A DNA stretch of 64,000 nucleotides from an uncultured Pelagibacteraceae bacterium (lineage in GTDB: Bacteria > Pseudomonadota > Alphaproteobacteria > Pelagibacterales > Pelagibacteraceae), in assembly GCA_902617975.1 (NCBI GenBank), contig CACMYV010000001.1:96564-160563 (forward strand). Direction: 5' to 3'. The translations under genes were made by a program, and so were the position numbers. Shown here piece by piece: positions 21,470 to 31,871 of this stretch. The first letter of the stretch is position 1. Each line of letters opens with the position of its first letter. The notes under the pieces were generated by a model, which was not told the DNA's origin, ran no database searches, and saw nothing but the letters and a program-made list of their open reading frames with translations.

Positions 21470-22852
21470 TCAATTAAGATTTCTTACCCAATTTGTTATA
21501 GATCCTGCACCCATAGCAATAAAAATTTTATTTCCGAATGCAATGTTTTTAGTAATTTTTTTTAAATCTATTTCATTTTTAAGCATTATCAGATTAACCT
21601 TAGAATTTTTTGCAATTAATTTTGCAAATGAAGTGTATGAAAATCCTAATTTTATCGTTTCACTAGCTTTATAAATTGGACAAAGTAAAACTGTGTTTGC
21701 ATTTTTAAAGCATTTAGAAAATTCAATTTTTAAATTTTTTACTCTTGAAATCCTATGCGGTTGAAAAATACAAACTATTTCTTCTTTATTATATACTTTA
21801 CTGACACCATCTAACACTGATGAAATTTCAGTTGGATGGTGAGCGTAGTCGTCGAAAAATGGCACTTTATTAATTTCAAATAAGAAATTAAATCTTCTCT
21901 GGACTCCATTAAAGTTTTTGAGACCTAATTTAATTATTTTATCTGATACACCAATTGAAAAAGCTACTGCCAATGCAGATGTTGCATTTTTTATATTATG
22001 CAAACCTAACAAAGGTATTGAAATATTTTTTATAATTTTTGTTTTGCCCGGTATTTTTATTTTAATATTAAATTTTGAGTAATCTTTATTCTGAATTATA
22101 TTGAAAATATGAAAATTTGATTTCTTATTTAAACCAAAAGTATAGTAATTATTATTTTTAATTTTTGGTAAAATATTTTTTACATTTTTGTCATCTAAAC
22201 ACAGAAAAGCCTTTCCGAAAGAAGGCGTTTTATCAATAAATTCTATGAATTTATTTTTTAAATTTTTCATAGTTCTGTAATAATCCAAGTGTTCATTGTC
22301 AATGTTAGTTATTATTGAATAATTAAAAGGTATTTGAAGAAAACTTCCATCCGACTCATCTGACTCAACTAAACTCCAGTCGCTTTTTCCTAATTTTGCC
22401 GAACTTCCTATTGAATTCAAAACACCTCCGTTAATTATTGTCGGGTCTAATTTTGCGTAGTTCATAATGTTTGACAAAATTGATGTTGTTGTTGTTTTGC
22501 CGTGTGATCCTGTCACAACAATATTTTTCATTAAAGAAACTATATGACCTAACAATTCTCCTCTTTTATATATCGGTAAGTTTAGTTTTTTAGCATGCCT
22601 ATATTCTGGATTTGATTTTTTTATCGCAGATGAAACTACTAATACAGTACAATTTTTTATATTTTGCTTATTATGATTTAAATAAATTGGAATTTTTCTT
22701 TTTCTTAGTAAATTAAGATTTTTATTATCTGATTTGTCACTTCCTTGTATTTTAAAGCCTAAACTGTCCATTATTAATGCTAAGCCACTCATACCAATAC
22801 CACCAATACCAACAAAATGAATTAGTTCAGTTTTTCCAATATTAATTTTCAT
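21470..22852 (-). CDS. murC: UDP-N-acetylmuramate--L-alanine ligase
   Basis: A 460-aa Mur ligase that adds the first peptide residue (L-Ala) to UDP-MurNAc. N-terminal Rossmann-like loop HFVGIGGIGMSGLA (about residues 12-25), ATP-binding GSHGKTTTT (about 115-123), ESDESDGSFLQIPF, NIDNEHLDYY and the C-terminal DDYAHHPTEI are all MurC markers. Length is standard. It overlaps murG by 11 bp. Confidence 0.96.
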   Translation of the reverse strand: MKINIGKTELIHFVGIGGIGMSGLALIMDSLGFKIQGSDKSDNKNLNLLRKRKIPIYLNHNKQNIKNCTVLVVSSAIKKSNPEYRHAKKLNLPIYKRGELLGHIVSLMKNIVVTGSHGKTTTTSILSNIMNYAKLDPTIINGGVLNSIGSSAKLGKSDWSLVESDESDGSFLQIPFNYSIITNIDNEHLDYYRTMKNLKNKFIEFIDKTPSFGKAFLCLDDKNVKNILPKIKNNNYYTFGLNKKSNFHIFNIIQNKDYSKFNIKIKIPGKTKIIKNISIPLLGLHNIKNATSALAVAFSIGVSDKIIKLGLKNFNGVQRRFNFLFEINKVPFFDDYAHHPTEISSVLDGVSKVYNKEEIVCIFQPHRISRVKNLKIEFSKCFKNANTVLLCPIYKASETIKLGFSYTSFAKLIAKNSKVNLIMLKNEIDLKKITKNIAFGNKIFIAMGAGSITNWVRNLN

Positions 22853-23918
22853 CTATAATTTCTATAATCTTATTGTTTATATTATTCCAAGTATTTTTTT
22901 TAGTAATTTCCTCAAGATTTTTTAATTTTTCGTTGTAATTTTTATAATCGTTAAATATTTCAAATATCATCTTTGAAAATTTTTTAAATTCGAATTCCTT
23001 TTGTTTTATTAACCAACAACAATTTTTTTTATAGTAAAATTCTGAATTATAAAATTGGTGATTATCTCTTGCGGATGGGAGGGGTATTGAAATAAACGGT
23101 ATATTTAAGAATGAAAGTTCACTTAATGTACTTGCGCCTCCTCTGGTAATTGCTAGATCTATACCGTTGTAGAGTTCATGACTATCATTGGTAAATTCAA
23201 TAAATTTGTAGTTTATATTTGATTTGTCATATTTATTTTTTATTGAAGGTAAATTATTAATATTTGATATTTGTTGTATAACTTCGAAATTTCGTTTTTT
23301 TGAAATTTCGATAATTAATTCAGTAATATTTTCGTCAAAAAACGATGCGCCTTGACTACCACCGATAATAAGAATTTTTTTTGTTTCTTTTTTTAAATTA
23401 ATTATATTTTTTTCTATGTTATATATTTCTTTTTTTAAAATAGGTTTGACTATAACTTTTTTAGAATTGTATTTTATTGGGAAGTTTCTTAAATTTTCAT
23501 CATAACAAATTATTTTTGTTGAAAATTTCAAAGCAAAGCGGTTAGATCTACCTAAAACACTATTAGGCTCAAACAAGAAAACTTTTTTTTGTAATATAAA
23601 TGCAGCTAAGCAAAATGGAAATGTCATGTAACCACCAGTACTAATCACAATATTTGTCTTATTAATTTTTAAAAATCTAATAGATTGAAAAATGTTTAGA
23701 AAATATTTTAAAATATTTATTGGAAGTAAATAAGGCTTTAAAAATAAATTAGGTACATCTATTAATTCATATTTAAATTTTTCAGTATTTATATATTTGC
23801 TTCCTCTCAAATCAGATACCATTTTTACAGAAAATTTGTTTTTCAAATGTTCAAACAAAGAGGTAGATGGTACTACGTGGCCACCAGAACCACCAGTTAC
23901 TATAAGTATATTTTTCAT
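22842..23918 (-). CDS. murG: UDP-GlcNAc:lipid I GlcNAc transferase MurG
   Basis: A 358-aa GT28 glycosyltransferase on the cytoplasmic face of the membrane, converting lipid I to lipid II. Glycine-rich loop 1 is VTGGSGGHVVPS (about residues 7-18), the second loop IGGSQGASFFDENI sits near 185, and the UDP-GlcNAc site ITRGGASTLSELSFLNIPFISIPLP lies near 257. Family length is normal. It lies one base after ftsW. Confidence 0.95.
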   Translation of the reverse strand: MKNILIVTGGSGGHVVPSTSLFEHLKNKFSVKMVSDLRGSKYINTEKFKYELIDVPNLFLKPYLLPINILKYFLNIFQSIRFLKINKTNIVISTGGYMTFPFCLAAFILQKKVFLFEPNSVLGRSNRFALKFSTKIICYDENLRNFPIKYNSKKVIVKPILKKEIYNIEKNIINLKKETKKILIIGGSQGASFFDENITELIIEISKKRNFEVIQQISNINNLPSIKNKYDKSNINYKFIEFTNDSHELYNGIDLAITRGGASTLSELSFLNIPFISIPLPSARDNHQFYNSEFYYKKNCCWLIKQKEFEFKKFSKMIFEIFNDYKNYNEKLKNLEEITKKNTWNNINNKIIEIIDEN

Positions 23919-23919
23919 A

Positions 23920-25029
23920 CTAATTTAATTTTCTCTTCGTCAAATTTAATATTATTCCAGTTAAAATTGATGTTCCAACTATTGAAGAACCACCATAACT
24001 AATAAATGGCATAGTCATGCCTGTAGTAGGAAGCATTCTTATATTTACACCAATATGAATAAAAGTTTGCAATAGTATTATTGAAATACTTCCAACTAAT
24101 ATAAGTTTAAAATTATTATTTGTTGTAAAATTTATTTTTTTTAAAACTCTATAAGATAATATTAAATAAAGTAATATTATACCTATTAAGATAATTACTC
24201 CAAATTCTTCTGCAATTACAGAAATTATATAATCTGTATGTGCTTCTGGTATTCTTGAATTTAAAGTTCCTTCACCTATTCCTTTTCCGAAAAAACTTCC
24301 ACTGGATATTGCATCGCTTGCTTTATCAGCCTGGTAATTATTACCGCTAGAATTATCTAAAAATGACATTAATCTTATTCTTATGTATTCAAACTTTGGT
24401 ACCAAAAAGACTAAAAATAGAGTTAATGAACCCACAGCTAATAATGAAATTGTGAAAAGTAATAGATTTATTCCTGAAACAAAAATAATGGCAAGCCAAA
24501 CAGATATTATTAATAATGTTTGTCCTAAGTCTGGTTGAGATAAGAGTAAAATTATAATTGGCACTAAAATGACTGAACTCAAGAGATATTTTATATAAAG
24601 GTTTTTTTTTTCTAATGAAATTATTAGTGAAATAACAATAACAAAAAAAGGTTTTAAAGTTTCAATAGGTTGAAACCTAGGTAATGAGCCAATGTCCAAC
24701 CATCTCTTTGACCCTTTGACCTCCACTCCTATTAAGGGAACTAAGAATAAACTAATAAATGTGATAACAAATAATACTACTGATAACCTAATTAAAATTT
24801 TTTGATCTAGTAGAGATAAAAATAAAATTAAAAATATTCCTATTAAAACAAAAATTAAATGTTTTAAAAAAAAATAGTAAGAATTTGTGTTTAGTTTATC
24901 TGAAGCGATTATTGAAGTTGAAACTAAAGAGAAGAACAATCCTAGTGAAAATAATAGACTTATTATCAAAAAAATTGTTTTATCGATGTTTTTCCACCAA
25001 TCATAAAATGTGTCAAAATATTTATTCAT
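23920..25029 (-). CDS. ftsW: Peptidoglycan glycosyltransferase FtsW (SEDS family)
   Basis: A 369-aa polytopic membrane protein with about ten helices. SEDS-family markers include KGSKRWLDIG followed by RFQPIETLKPF near residue 107-125, LLLSQPDLGQTLLI near 160, FFGKGIGEGTLNSRIPEAHTDYI near 245 with the Glu-Ala-His-Thr-Asp loop, and the C-terminal LPTTGMTMPFISYGGSS. It polymerises lipid II at the septum with FtsI, which is encoded upstream. ATGA overlap with murD. Confidence 0.95.
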   Translation of the reverse strand: MNKYFDTFYDWWKNIDKTIFLIISLLFSLGLFFSLVSTSIIASDKLNTNSYYFFLKHLIFVLIGIFLILFLSLLDQKILIRLSVVLFVITFISLFLVPLIGVEVKGSKRWLDIGSLPRFQPIETLKPFFVIVISLIISLEKKNLYIKYLLSSVILVPIIILLLSQPDLGQTLLIISVWLAIIFVSGINLLLFTISLLAVGSLTLFLVFLVPKFEYIRIRLMSFLDNSSGNNYQADKASDAISSGSFFGKGIGEGTLNSRIPEAHTDYIISVIAEEFGVIILIGIILLYLILSYRVLKKINFTTNNNFKLILVGSISIILLQTFIHIGVNIRMLPTTGMTMPFISYGGSSIVGTSILTGIILNLTKRKLN

Positions 25030-26315
25030 TCAATTGGTAAATATCTTTTAATTAACATATTGAATTGTCTACCTCTTTCTTCAAAATTTTTGTATTGATC
25101 AAATGATGCGGCTGATGGGCTAAATAAAACTGTAACTTTTGTTTTTATATCCTTAAGGTTTGGAATTAATTTAAGAGTATTTCTAAGATCTTTTGATAGA
25201 TTAACTTTAATTTTACTTCTAAATAGTTTGAGGAAAATTTTTCTATCTTTTCCATAAACATATGCGTCTAAATTTTTAAAATACTTTTTATTTAAATTAA
25301 ATTTGTCACCCTTTTTAAATAATCCTCCCAAAATCCATATAATTTTTTCATTAGATTCTAAAAATGGAACAGTAGAAGATAATGTGGTTGACTTAGAGTC
25401 GTTTATTATTTTTAAATATTTTGATTGATGGATCACTTCCTGTCTAAATTTCAAAGGTTTAAATTTATTAATAGTTTTTATTACAGTTTTTAAATTAAGT
25501 TTCATATGTTTCGATAGCTCAAATAAAAAATTCAAATTTTGAAAATTTGTTGAATTTTTAAAATTGTCATTAGTTAATTTATTTTTTAAATATTCATACT
25601 TATTTTTACTTACATATATTATTTTGGATTTTATATTTTTAGTTCTTAATAAGTCTTTTAATAAATTAGTGTTTGTTATTATTGCTACATCATTTTCGTT
25701 TTGTCTTATTACACATTTTAATTTTGATAATACATAATTTTTCATTGTATTATGCCTTTCTAAATGATCTGGGGAAATATTAATGATTATAGAAAATTTT
25801 GATTTGAAATATTTACTGTAAGCCAGCTGATAAGAAGAAGCCTCAATAACAAAGATAGTATTTTTGGTAACTCTTTTTTCCTCTAAAATAGGATTTCCAA
25901 TATTTCCAGTTAGCCTAGTATCATAATGGTGTTTCTTTAAAATATCATAAAGCAACTTACTTGTGGTTGACTTTCCATTCGTACCAGTAATCGTAATTGT
26001 TAAAACTTCAGGGTTAAATTTATAAAATATATCAAAATCAGTAATAACTTTTTTTTTGTTCTTTTTTAAATAATTTGTTAATTGGCATCTATTTATATTA
26101 ATACCAGGACTTATAACTATATAATCAAAATTATTATTTAATAATTTTGATTTAGAAATAAAAAATTTTTTATATTTTTTTTTAATTTTTTTCTTATCAT
26201 CATCGAAAATAAAACACATATTTTCTTTTTTTAAATATTTTAATGATGAAATTCCAGATTTTCCAAAACCATAAATTAAAAAATTTTTACTTAGCGTTTC
26301 ATTTTTTAATTTCAT
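25026..26315 (-). CDS. murD: UDP-N-acetylmuramoyl-L-alanine--D-glutamate ligase
   Basis: A 429-aa Mur ligase adding D-Glu. It shows a short N-terminal Rossmann domain (FLIYGFGKSGISSLKYL), ATP loop TGTNGKSTTSKLL (about residues 113-125), ASSYQL, NISPDHLERH and the C-terminal LFSPSAASFDQYKNFEERG, a MurD signature. Length is normal. It overlaps mraY by one base and ftsW by four. Confidence 0.95.
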   Translation of the reverse strand: MKLKNETLSKNFLIYGFGKSGISSLKYLKKENMCFIFDDDKKKIKKKYKKFFISKSKLLNNNFDYIVISPGININRCQLTNYLKKNKKKVITDFDIFYKFNPEVLTITITGTNGKSTTSKLLYDILKKHHYDTRLTGNIGNPILEEKRVTKNTIFVIEASSYQLAYSKYFKSKFSIIINISPDHLERHNTMKNYVLSKLKCVIRQNENDVAIITNTNLLKDLLRTKNIKSKIIYVSKNKYEYLKNKLTNDNFKNSTNFQNLNFLFELSKHMKLNLKTVIKTINKFKPLKFRQEVIHQSKYLKIINDSKSTTLSSTVPFLESNEKIIWILGGLFKKGDKFNLNKKYFKNLDAYVYGKDRKIFLKLFRSKIKVNLSKDLRNTLKLIPNLKDIKTKVTVLFSPSAASFDQYKNFEERGRQFNMLIKRYLPIE

Positions 26316-27400
26316 TATCTAAGTTTCAAAGTTGCTAATCCAATCATCGCTAGAATAATAGAAATTATCCAAAATCTAATTACAACCGTTGACTCTGGCC
26401 ATCCTTTTTTTTCAAAATGATGGTGTATTGGAGCCATTTTAAATATTCTTTTACCTGTTAATTTATAGGAAATAACTTGAACTATTACAGAAACAGCTTC
26501 TAAAACAAACAATCCGCCTGTTATTGCTAACACGATTTCGTGCTTAGTTATTATACCAACCGCTCCAAGTGAACCACCTAATGATAAAGATCCAGTGTCT
26601 CCCATAAAAATTTTTGCCGGTGGTGCATTAAACCATAAAAAACCTAAACAAGCCCCGATTATTGATCCACAAAAAATCGAAGCTTCTCCTACACCCTCTA
26701 TATATGCGATCTGAAGATAATCAGAAAAAATTATGTTACCAGAGACGTAACTAATAAATGCAAAACAGGCGGCAACTAACATAACAGGAACTGTTGCTAA
26801 TCCGTCTAAACCATCTGTTAAATTAACTGCATTTGAAGCTCCAACTAATATGAACATATAAAAAGGTATAAAAAACCAGCCAAGATTGATTACTAAGTTT
26901 TTGAAAAAAGGAAAATATAGATTGTTTATTTGATCAGAATTACTTGTGATATAAAGTATAAATATACCAATCAAAGCTAAAATAATTTGTAGAGAGATTT
27001 TTAGTTTAGAAGAAATTCCATTCGAACTTTTTAACTTTATTTTTTTATAATCGTCATAAGCTCCCAATAATCCAAAAGAAGCTGCAATAAATATTAAAAA
27101 CCAATTGTAAGGATTTGATAAGTCACCCCATAGCAATACTCCTGAAAAAACACCTAGTAATATTATTAGTCCTCCCATTGTAGGTGTTCCAATTTTTCTA
27201 ATTATATGATCGCTAGGTCCATCTTCTCTGATTGGATTATGAATCTGTTTTGAAGAAAAAAAATTAATTAATGGGTTTCCAACTAAAAAAACAACAATCA
27301 TAGCTGTAAACATAGAAAGACCGGTTCTTACTGTTAAATATTTAAAAACATTCAAAAAACTAAATTGATTTACTAGTATTGAAAAAAGTTCAAACAACAT
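26315..27400 (-). CDS. mraY: Phospho-N-acetylmuramoyl-pentapeptide transferase
   Basis: A 361-aa membrane enzyme with about ten helices that makes lipid I from UDP-MurNAc-pentapeptide and undecaprenyl phosphate. Conserved parts: GTPTMGGL near residue 73, the Asp pair in GAYDDYKK near 114, NLTDGLDGLA near 193, FMGDTGSLSLGG near 266 and the APIHHHFE loop near 323. Starts in a TAATG overlap with the MurE-MurF fusion gene. Confidence 0.97.
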   Translation of the reverse strand: MLFELFSILVNQFSFLNVFKYLTVRTGLSMFTAMIVVFLVGNPLINFFSSKQIHNPIREDGPSDHIIRKIGTPTMGGLIILLGVFSGVLLWGDLSNPYNWFLIFIAASFGLLGAYDDYKKIKLKSSNGISSKLKISLQIILALIGIFILYITSNSDQINNLYFPFFKNLVINLGWFFIPFYMFILVGASNAVNLTDGLDGLATVPVMLVAACFAFISYVSGNIIFSDYLQIAYIEGVGEASIFCGSIIGACLGFLWFNAPPAKIFMGDTGSLSLGGSLGAVGIITKHEIVLAITGGLFVLEAVSVIVQVISYKLTGKRIFKMAPIHHHFEKKGWPESTVVIRFWIISIILAMIGLATLKLR

Positions 27401-30228
27401 TAAGATTTTGATCCAATTTGTTTGGTTATTTGATTTAGTCCTGTAGAATTTGAGCCCTTTATCATTAAAAAGTCACCATTATTTAAATCATTTTTTATTA
27501 TATTAAAAATTTCACTAGTTGATTTAAGTATTTTTCCTCTTTTTTGTGTTCTAATTTTGTTAAATGTTTCTGTGATATAATTCCCATAAACAAACAGCTT
27601 TTTGAACTTTGCCTTATTGATATCTTTTGCAGCTTCAATATGAAGTTTTTTTGAAAATTTTCCTAATTCTAACATGTCACCTAGTAGAATAAATTTTTTA
27701 TTTGGATTTACTTTTAAATTATCAAATTTCTTAATTGAGAAATTAAGAGATAATGGATTTGAGTTATAACTTTCATCTATTATATTAACTGTTTTAGAGC
27801 CTACATTGAATTTTTTTATATTTCCTCTACCACTTGGTATTTTATAATTAGAAAAAAAGTTACTTTTTATATTATCAATGATATTTAAACTTTTACAAAC
27901 TGCTATGGAAGCCAATATATTATCCAAATAAGGTAATAAGTTATTATTAATTTTAAAATTAAAAGTTTTAGAAGCTACGTCAATGTAAATGATACAGGAT
28001 TTCGTAGATTTTTTTAATTTAGATAATCTAATATTAGAATTTTTATGTTTACCAAAAGAAATGATGTTTAAATTATTTTTGTTCGCTAAATTTGAAAAAA
28101 AATTAAAAAATTTATCATCTTTATTCAATACAATTGTACCATTTTTTCTTATGTTGAAAATAATCTCTGATTTGGCTTTAGCTATATCCAATAAAGATTT
28201 AAAATTTTTGGCGTGCGCATAACTAATATTTGTAATAACTCCAACGTCTGGTTTAATTATTTTTGACAAATAGTCTATTTCTCCCTTTTTATCCATTCCA
28301 ATTTCAAATATTCCATAAGTCGTATCCTTATTTAAATTTATTAATGAAATCGGTAAACCGAATTTATTATTGAATGAATTTTTTGAAAATATTGTGGAAT
28401 AATTTTTTTGAAGACATTGTCCTAACAATTCTTTCAGCGAAGTTTTGCCTGAAGATCCTGTAATTGCAACTTGAGATGCATTAGAAGAAATTCTTATCTT
28501 TTGTGAAAATTTAATTAATAATTCTAGAGTACTTTTAACATTAATCTTTTTTTTACTATCATTTTTGTTATTTTGAAGTATTGCTAGTTTTGCTCCATTT
28601 TTTAGAGCTTCGTCTGCAAAATCATTTCCATTAAAAGATTTCCCCTTAATTCCAAGGAAAATTTTACCTTTATTTTGTTCTTTCGAATTAGTGCTAATTT
28701 TTAAATTTTTTATTCTATTTAATTTTTTGTTATTTATAATTTCTCTAAGTATATTTAATTTCCAATCATTTGATAAAATTCTATTTTTTAAAATTATTGA
28801 TTTTTTTATATTATCTTTGTCAGAAAATTTATTTTTTTTAATGTATTCTTGAGTGTTTTCATGTCCCTTTCCTGCAATAATTAAAACCTCATCAGACTTA
28901 CTATTTAAAATTGCTTTTTTTATAGCTAATTTTCTCGATGGTATTTCAATCATTTTAGATGGTAAAATTGATTTCTTAATACTTGCTCTGATATTTTCTG
29001 GATTTTCACTTCTAGGATTATCGTCTGTAAGATAAATATAATTACATAGTTTGTTAACAATTTTGCCCATTATTGGTCTTTTTTCTTTATCTCTTTCACC
29101 GCCACATCCAAATACAATATTAATTTTTCTTAAACCAAACTGTTCTTTAATATTTTCTATACTTGTTTTAAGAGCCTCTGGAGTATGAGCATAGTCTAAA
29201 ATAAAAATTGATTTATCTTTGGTTGTTCCGATTATCTCGAGCCTTCCTTTTGCAGGTTTAATATACTTAAGCTTTTTAACAATATCATCAATTTTTAGAT
29301 TACTTTTAATTGCTGCTGCAATAGCCATCGTCAAATTCTTAATTTGTATTTTTCCAATTAGGCTTGTTTTAAATTGGTATTCCTTATTTTGAAAAGTAAA
29401 CTTTATATGTTGGTAGTTATTTAAAATTTTAATTGAATTAATTTTTAAATGACTATCTGATGTACCAATATTTAATAAATTTAATTTTTTTCTTATCGCT
29501 ATTTTTTTAAAAATTTGTGAATATTTTAAATCATTATCAAATATCAAATTTCCATTTTTATTTGTCAACTCATTAAATAAAATTAATTTTGAATTAAAAT
29601 AATTTTTGTAATTTTTGTGATAATCCAAATGATCTCTGCTTAAATTAGTGAATATAGATGTGCTAAATTTAATACCATGTAATCTTTTTTGATGAAGGCC
29701 ATGACTTGATGCTTCTAAAATTACATTTTCAATTTTTTTTTTCTTTAAATTTGCAAGTATTTTATTAATTGTAATAGCATCAGCAGTTGTATTGTTAAGT
29801 TTTAAGCTAACACCATTCGATTTGACGCCTAAAGTTCCAATTGAGGCTACTTTTTTTTTATTAAGTTTTAGTATCTGGTAATAAAAATTGACTATAGACG
29901 ATTTACCGTTTGTACCAGTTACAGCAATTATATTATTTGGTTTTTTATAATAATATTTATTTGCAAAACTTGATAAGGCTAATCTAGGATCGCTTACTTT
30001 TATATATAATACACCTTTATTGACTCCAGTTGTAAATTTATTTGATACAATTATTCGGGCTCCTCTTTTAATGGCATCATTTATGAAGTTATTTCCATTA
30101 AATTTACTACCCTGTATTGCAAAAAATATATAATTTTTTTTTATTTTTTTTGAATTAAATTCAAATCCATCAAAACTTTTATTATTAAAATCTTTTTTAA
30201 GATTTTTAAAAAAGCTTTTTAATATCAT
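27400..30228 (-). CDS. murEF: Bifunctional MurE-MurF fusion (DAP-adding and D-Ala-D-Ala-adding Mur ligases)
   Basis: One 942-aa reading frame carries two complete Mur ligases. The MurE half (about residues 1-490) has ATP loop TGTNGKS at 104-110, EASSHGLHQKRL near 172 and the meso-diaminopimelate-selecting DNPR at 403-406. The MurF half (about 495-942) has its own N-terminal domain (SKEQNKGKIFLGIKGKSFNGNDF), ATP loop GSSGKTS at 591-597, FEIGMDKKGEID, DESYNSNPLS and LGDMLELG. The two catalyse consecutive steps, so a fusion could channel the tripeptide. It lies between ftsI (11-bp gap) and mraY (1-bp overlap), in the usual place of separate murE and murF. No in-frame stop or restart motif is seen between the halves. 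Confidence 0.95.
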   Translation of the reverse strand: MILKSFFKNLKKDFNNKSFDGFEFNSKKIKKNYIFFAIQGSKFNGNNFINDAIKRGARIIVSNKFTTGVNKGVLYIKVSDPRLALSSFANKYYYKKPNNIIAVTGTNGKSSIVNFYYQILKLNKKKVASIGTLGVKSNGVSLKLNNTTADAITINKILANLKKKKIENVILEASSHGLHQKRLHGIKFSTSIFTNLSRDHLDYHKNYKNYFNSKLILFNELTNKNGNLIFDNDLKYSQIFKKIAIRKKLNLLNIGTSDSHLKINSIKILNNYQHIKFTFQNKEYQFKTSLIGKIQIKNLTMAIAAAIKSNLKIDDIVKKLKYIKPAKGRLEIIGTTKDKSIFILDYAHTPEALKTSIENIKEQFGLRKINIVFGCGGERDKEKRPIMGKIVNKLCNYIYLTDDNPRSENPENIRASIKKSILPSKMIEIPSRKLAIKKAILNSKSDEVLIIAGKGHENTQEYIKKNKFSDKDNIKKSIILKNRILSNDWKLNILREIINNKKLNRIKNLKISTNSKEQNKGKIFLGIKGKSFNGNDFADEALKNGAKLAILQNNKNDSKKKINVKSTLELLIKFSQKIRISSNASQVAITGSSGKTSLKELLGQCLQKNYSTIFSKNSFNNKFGLPISLINLNKDTTYGIFEIGMDKKGEIDYLSKIIKPDVGVITNISYAHAKNFKSLLDIAKAKSEIIFNIRKNGTIVLNKDDKFFNFFSNLANKNNLNIISFGKHKNSNIRLSKLKKSTKSCIIYIDVASKTFNFKINNNLLPYLDNILASIAVCKSLNIIDNIKSNFFSNYKIPSGRGNIKKFNVGSKTVNIIDESYNSNPLSLNFSIKKFDNLKVNPNKKFILLGDMLELGKFSKKLHIEAAKDINKAKFKKLFVYGNYITETFNKIRTQKRGKILKSTSEIFNIIKNDLNNGDFLMIKGSNSTGLNQITKQIGSKS

Positions 30229-30239
30229 TATAAAATTTC

Positions 30240-31871
30240 TTAATATTTTATGGCTAAAATAGGCCCAATTTTTTCAATTATATTTTTGGCAACCTCAACA
30301 GAAGTCCAGCCAGCAGTATTAAAAGGTGTACCTATTATCTTCCTTTTTTTACCATCATTATATTCATAAATATAAGTTTCACTCAATTTTGGCTCATCTA
30401 ACAAAACAATTAAAACATATTTTGGAGAAGATATTGGAAAAATTGAAGCAAAAGTATTTATTTTTTTTTTAGAATATTTGCCCTTTATAGATTTTTGAGC
30501 TGTTCCTGTTTTTCCAGCAATTTCATAACCAGCAATATTTGCTAAATTAGCTGTGCCCTGTTCGGATGTTACAATTTTTCTCAATATTTCATTAATTTTA
30601 TTCGAATTTTCTTGTGTAATTATTTGCTCACCTCTTTTTAAATTTTTCTCTTTTTTAATCAAAGTTGGTTTTATTTTATATCCACCATTTGCAATTATTG
30701 CATAGGCTTTTGCAAGTTGAAGTGGTGTGGTTGTTATACCATGACCATATGCTGATGTAGCTAATTTACATTTTCCCCATTTAAACGGAATTGGATTTCC
30801 AACTTCTTCAATATCAAATTGTATTTTATTTAATAAATCTAAATTTTCTAGAAAATTTTTAAAATTTTCTAAACCGACTTTCTGAGCAATTTTAATTGAA
30901 CCAATATTTCCAGATCTAATTAATATTTCTTCTGCAGTAAGACTAGATGGAATATCCACATCATATTCAGAGATCGACCTTCCCGCACATTTTATTTTTT
31001 TTGGTAGATTTTTAAAAAGGGTATCTTCTTGGATAACATTTTGTTGAAGTCCAGCAGCCAGTGTAAATGTTTTAAAAACTGATCCAAGTTCATAAACACC
31101 TTTTGTGGATCTGTTTATAAATTTTTTATCAGAAATATCTTCTCTTTTATTTAAATCAAAATCTGGTATAGAAACTAACGATATAATCTCACCGCTGTTA
31201 ACGTTCATTAAAATAGCTGTACTTCCATAACTATTAAAAATTTCTTGAAATTTTAACAATTCTTCTCTTACCAAATATTGTATTTCAGTATCTAAAGAAA
31301 GTTTTAATGGTTTGTTTGAAGTTGTTAATTCATAGTCAAAAGATTTTTCTATACCAGACACACCATTATTATCTGTATCAATCTGCCCTAATATATGACT
31401 GAAAAGATTACCGTTAGGATAAACACGAGCAATGTTTTCTTCCTCTTTAAACGATTTTTCTCCCAGTAATCTTATTTTTTCTAGTTTTGCTGGAGATATT
31501 TTCTTTTTGACATAAAAAAATTTTTTTCCATTGATTTCCTTTTCAAAATTCTTGTCGGGAAATATTAATTTTAAAGAAATTAATAATTTTTCTTTGTTAA
31601 TTAGTTGATTTGGATTTATGCCTAAATTGGTCACACGCACTGTTTTAGCAATAATATTTCCATTTCTATCCATGATAGATGCTCTATATTTTTCTTTTTC
31701 TTTTAAAGTTTGAGTTTGGTTTGTTTTTTTAAATCCTAGATAGATAGTTTTAGACGTAAAAATTATTGTAATTATAAAAAAGATGAAGAAAATAAATGAT
31801 ATACGTTCAAAAGATATTTTTAAATTTGATCTATTTTCTTGAAATTTAAAATTTTCGTCAATATTATTCAT
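30240..31871 (-). CDS. ftsI: Peptidoglycan D,D-transpeptidase FtsI (PBP3)
   Basis: A 543-aa class B penicillin-binding protein with a short cytoplasmic N-terminus, one transmembrane anchor (about residues 24-46), a pedestal domain and a transpeptidase domain. Active-site motifs: the SVFK serine-lysine pair in YELGSVFKTFTLA, SGN in IRSGNIGSIK and KTGT in EIAGKTGTAQK. It cross-links septal peptidoglycan with FtsW. It overlaps ftsL by 8 bp. Confidence 0.95.
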   Translation of the reverse strand: MNNIDENFKFQENRSNLKISFERISFIFFIFFIITIIFTSKTIYLGFKKTNQTQTLKEKEKYRASIMDRNGNIIAKTVRVTNLGINPNQLINKEKLLISLKLIFPDKNFEKEINGKKFFYVKKKISPAKLEKIRLLGEKSFKEEENIARVYPNGNLFSHILGQIDTDNNGVSGIEKSFDYELTTSNKPLKLSLDTEIQYLVREELLKFQEIFNSYGSTAILMNVNSGEIISLVSIPDFDLNKREDISDKKFINRSTKGVYELGSVFKTFTLAAGLQQNVIQEDTLFKNLPKKIKCAGRSISEYDVDIPSSLTAEEILIRSGNIGSIKIAQKVGLENFKNFLENLDLLNKIQFDIEEVGNPIPFKWGKCKLATSAYGHGITTTPLQLAKAYAIIANGGYKIKPTLIKKEKNLKRGEQIITQENSNKINEILRKIVTSEQGTANLANIAGYEIAGKTGTAQKSIKGKYSKKKINTFASIFPISSPKYVLIVLLDEPKLSETYIYEYNDGKKRKIIGTPFNTAGWTSVEVAKNIIEKIGPILAIKY

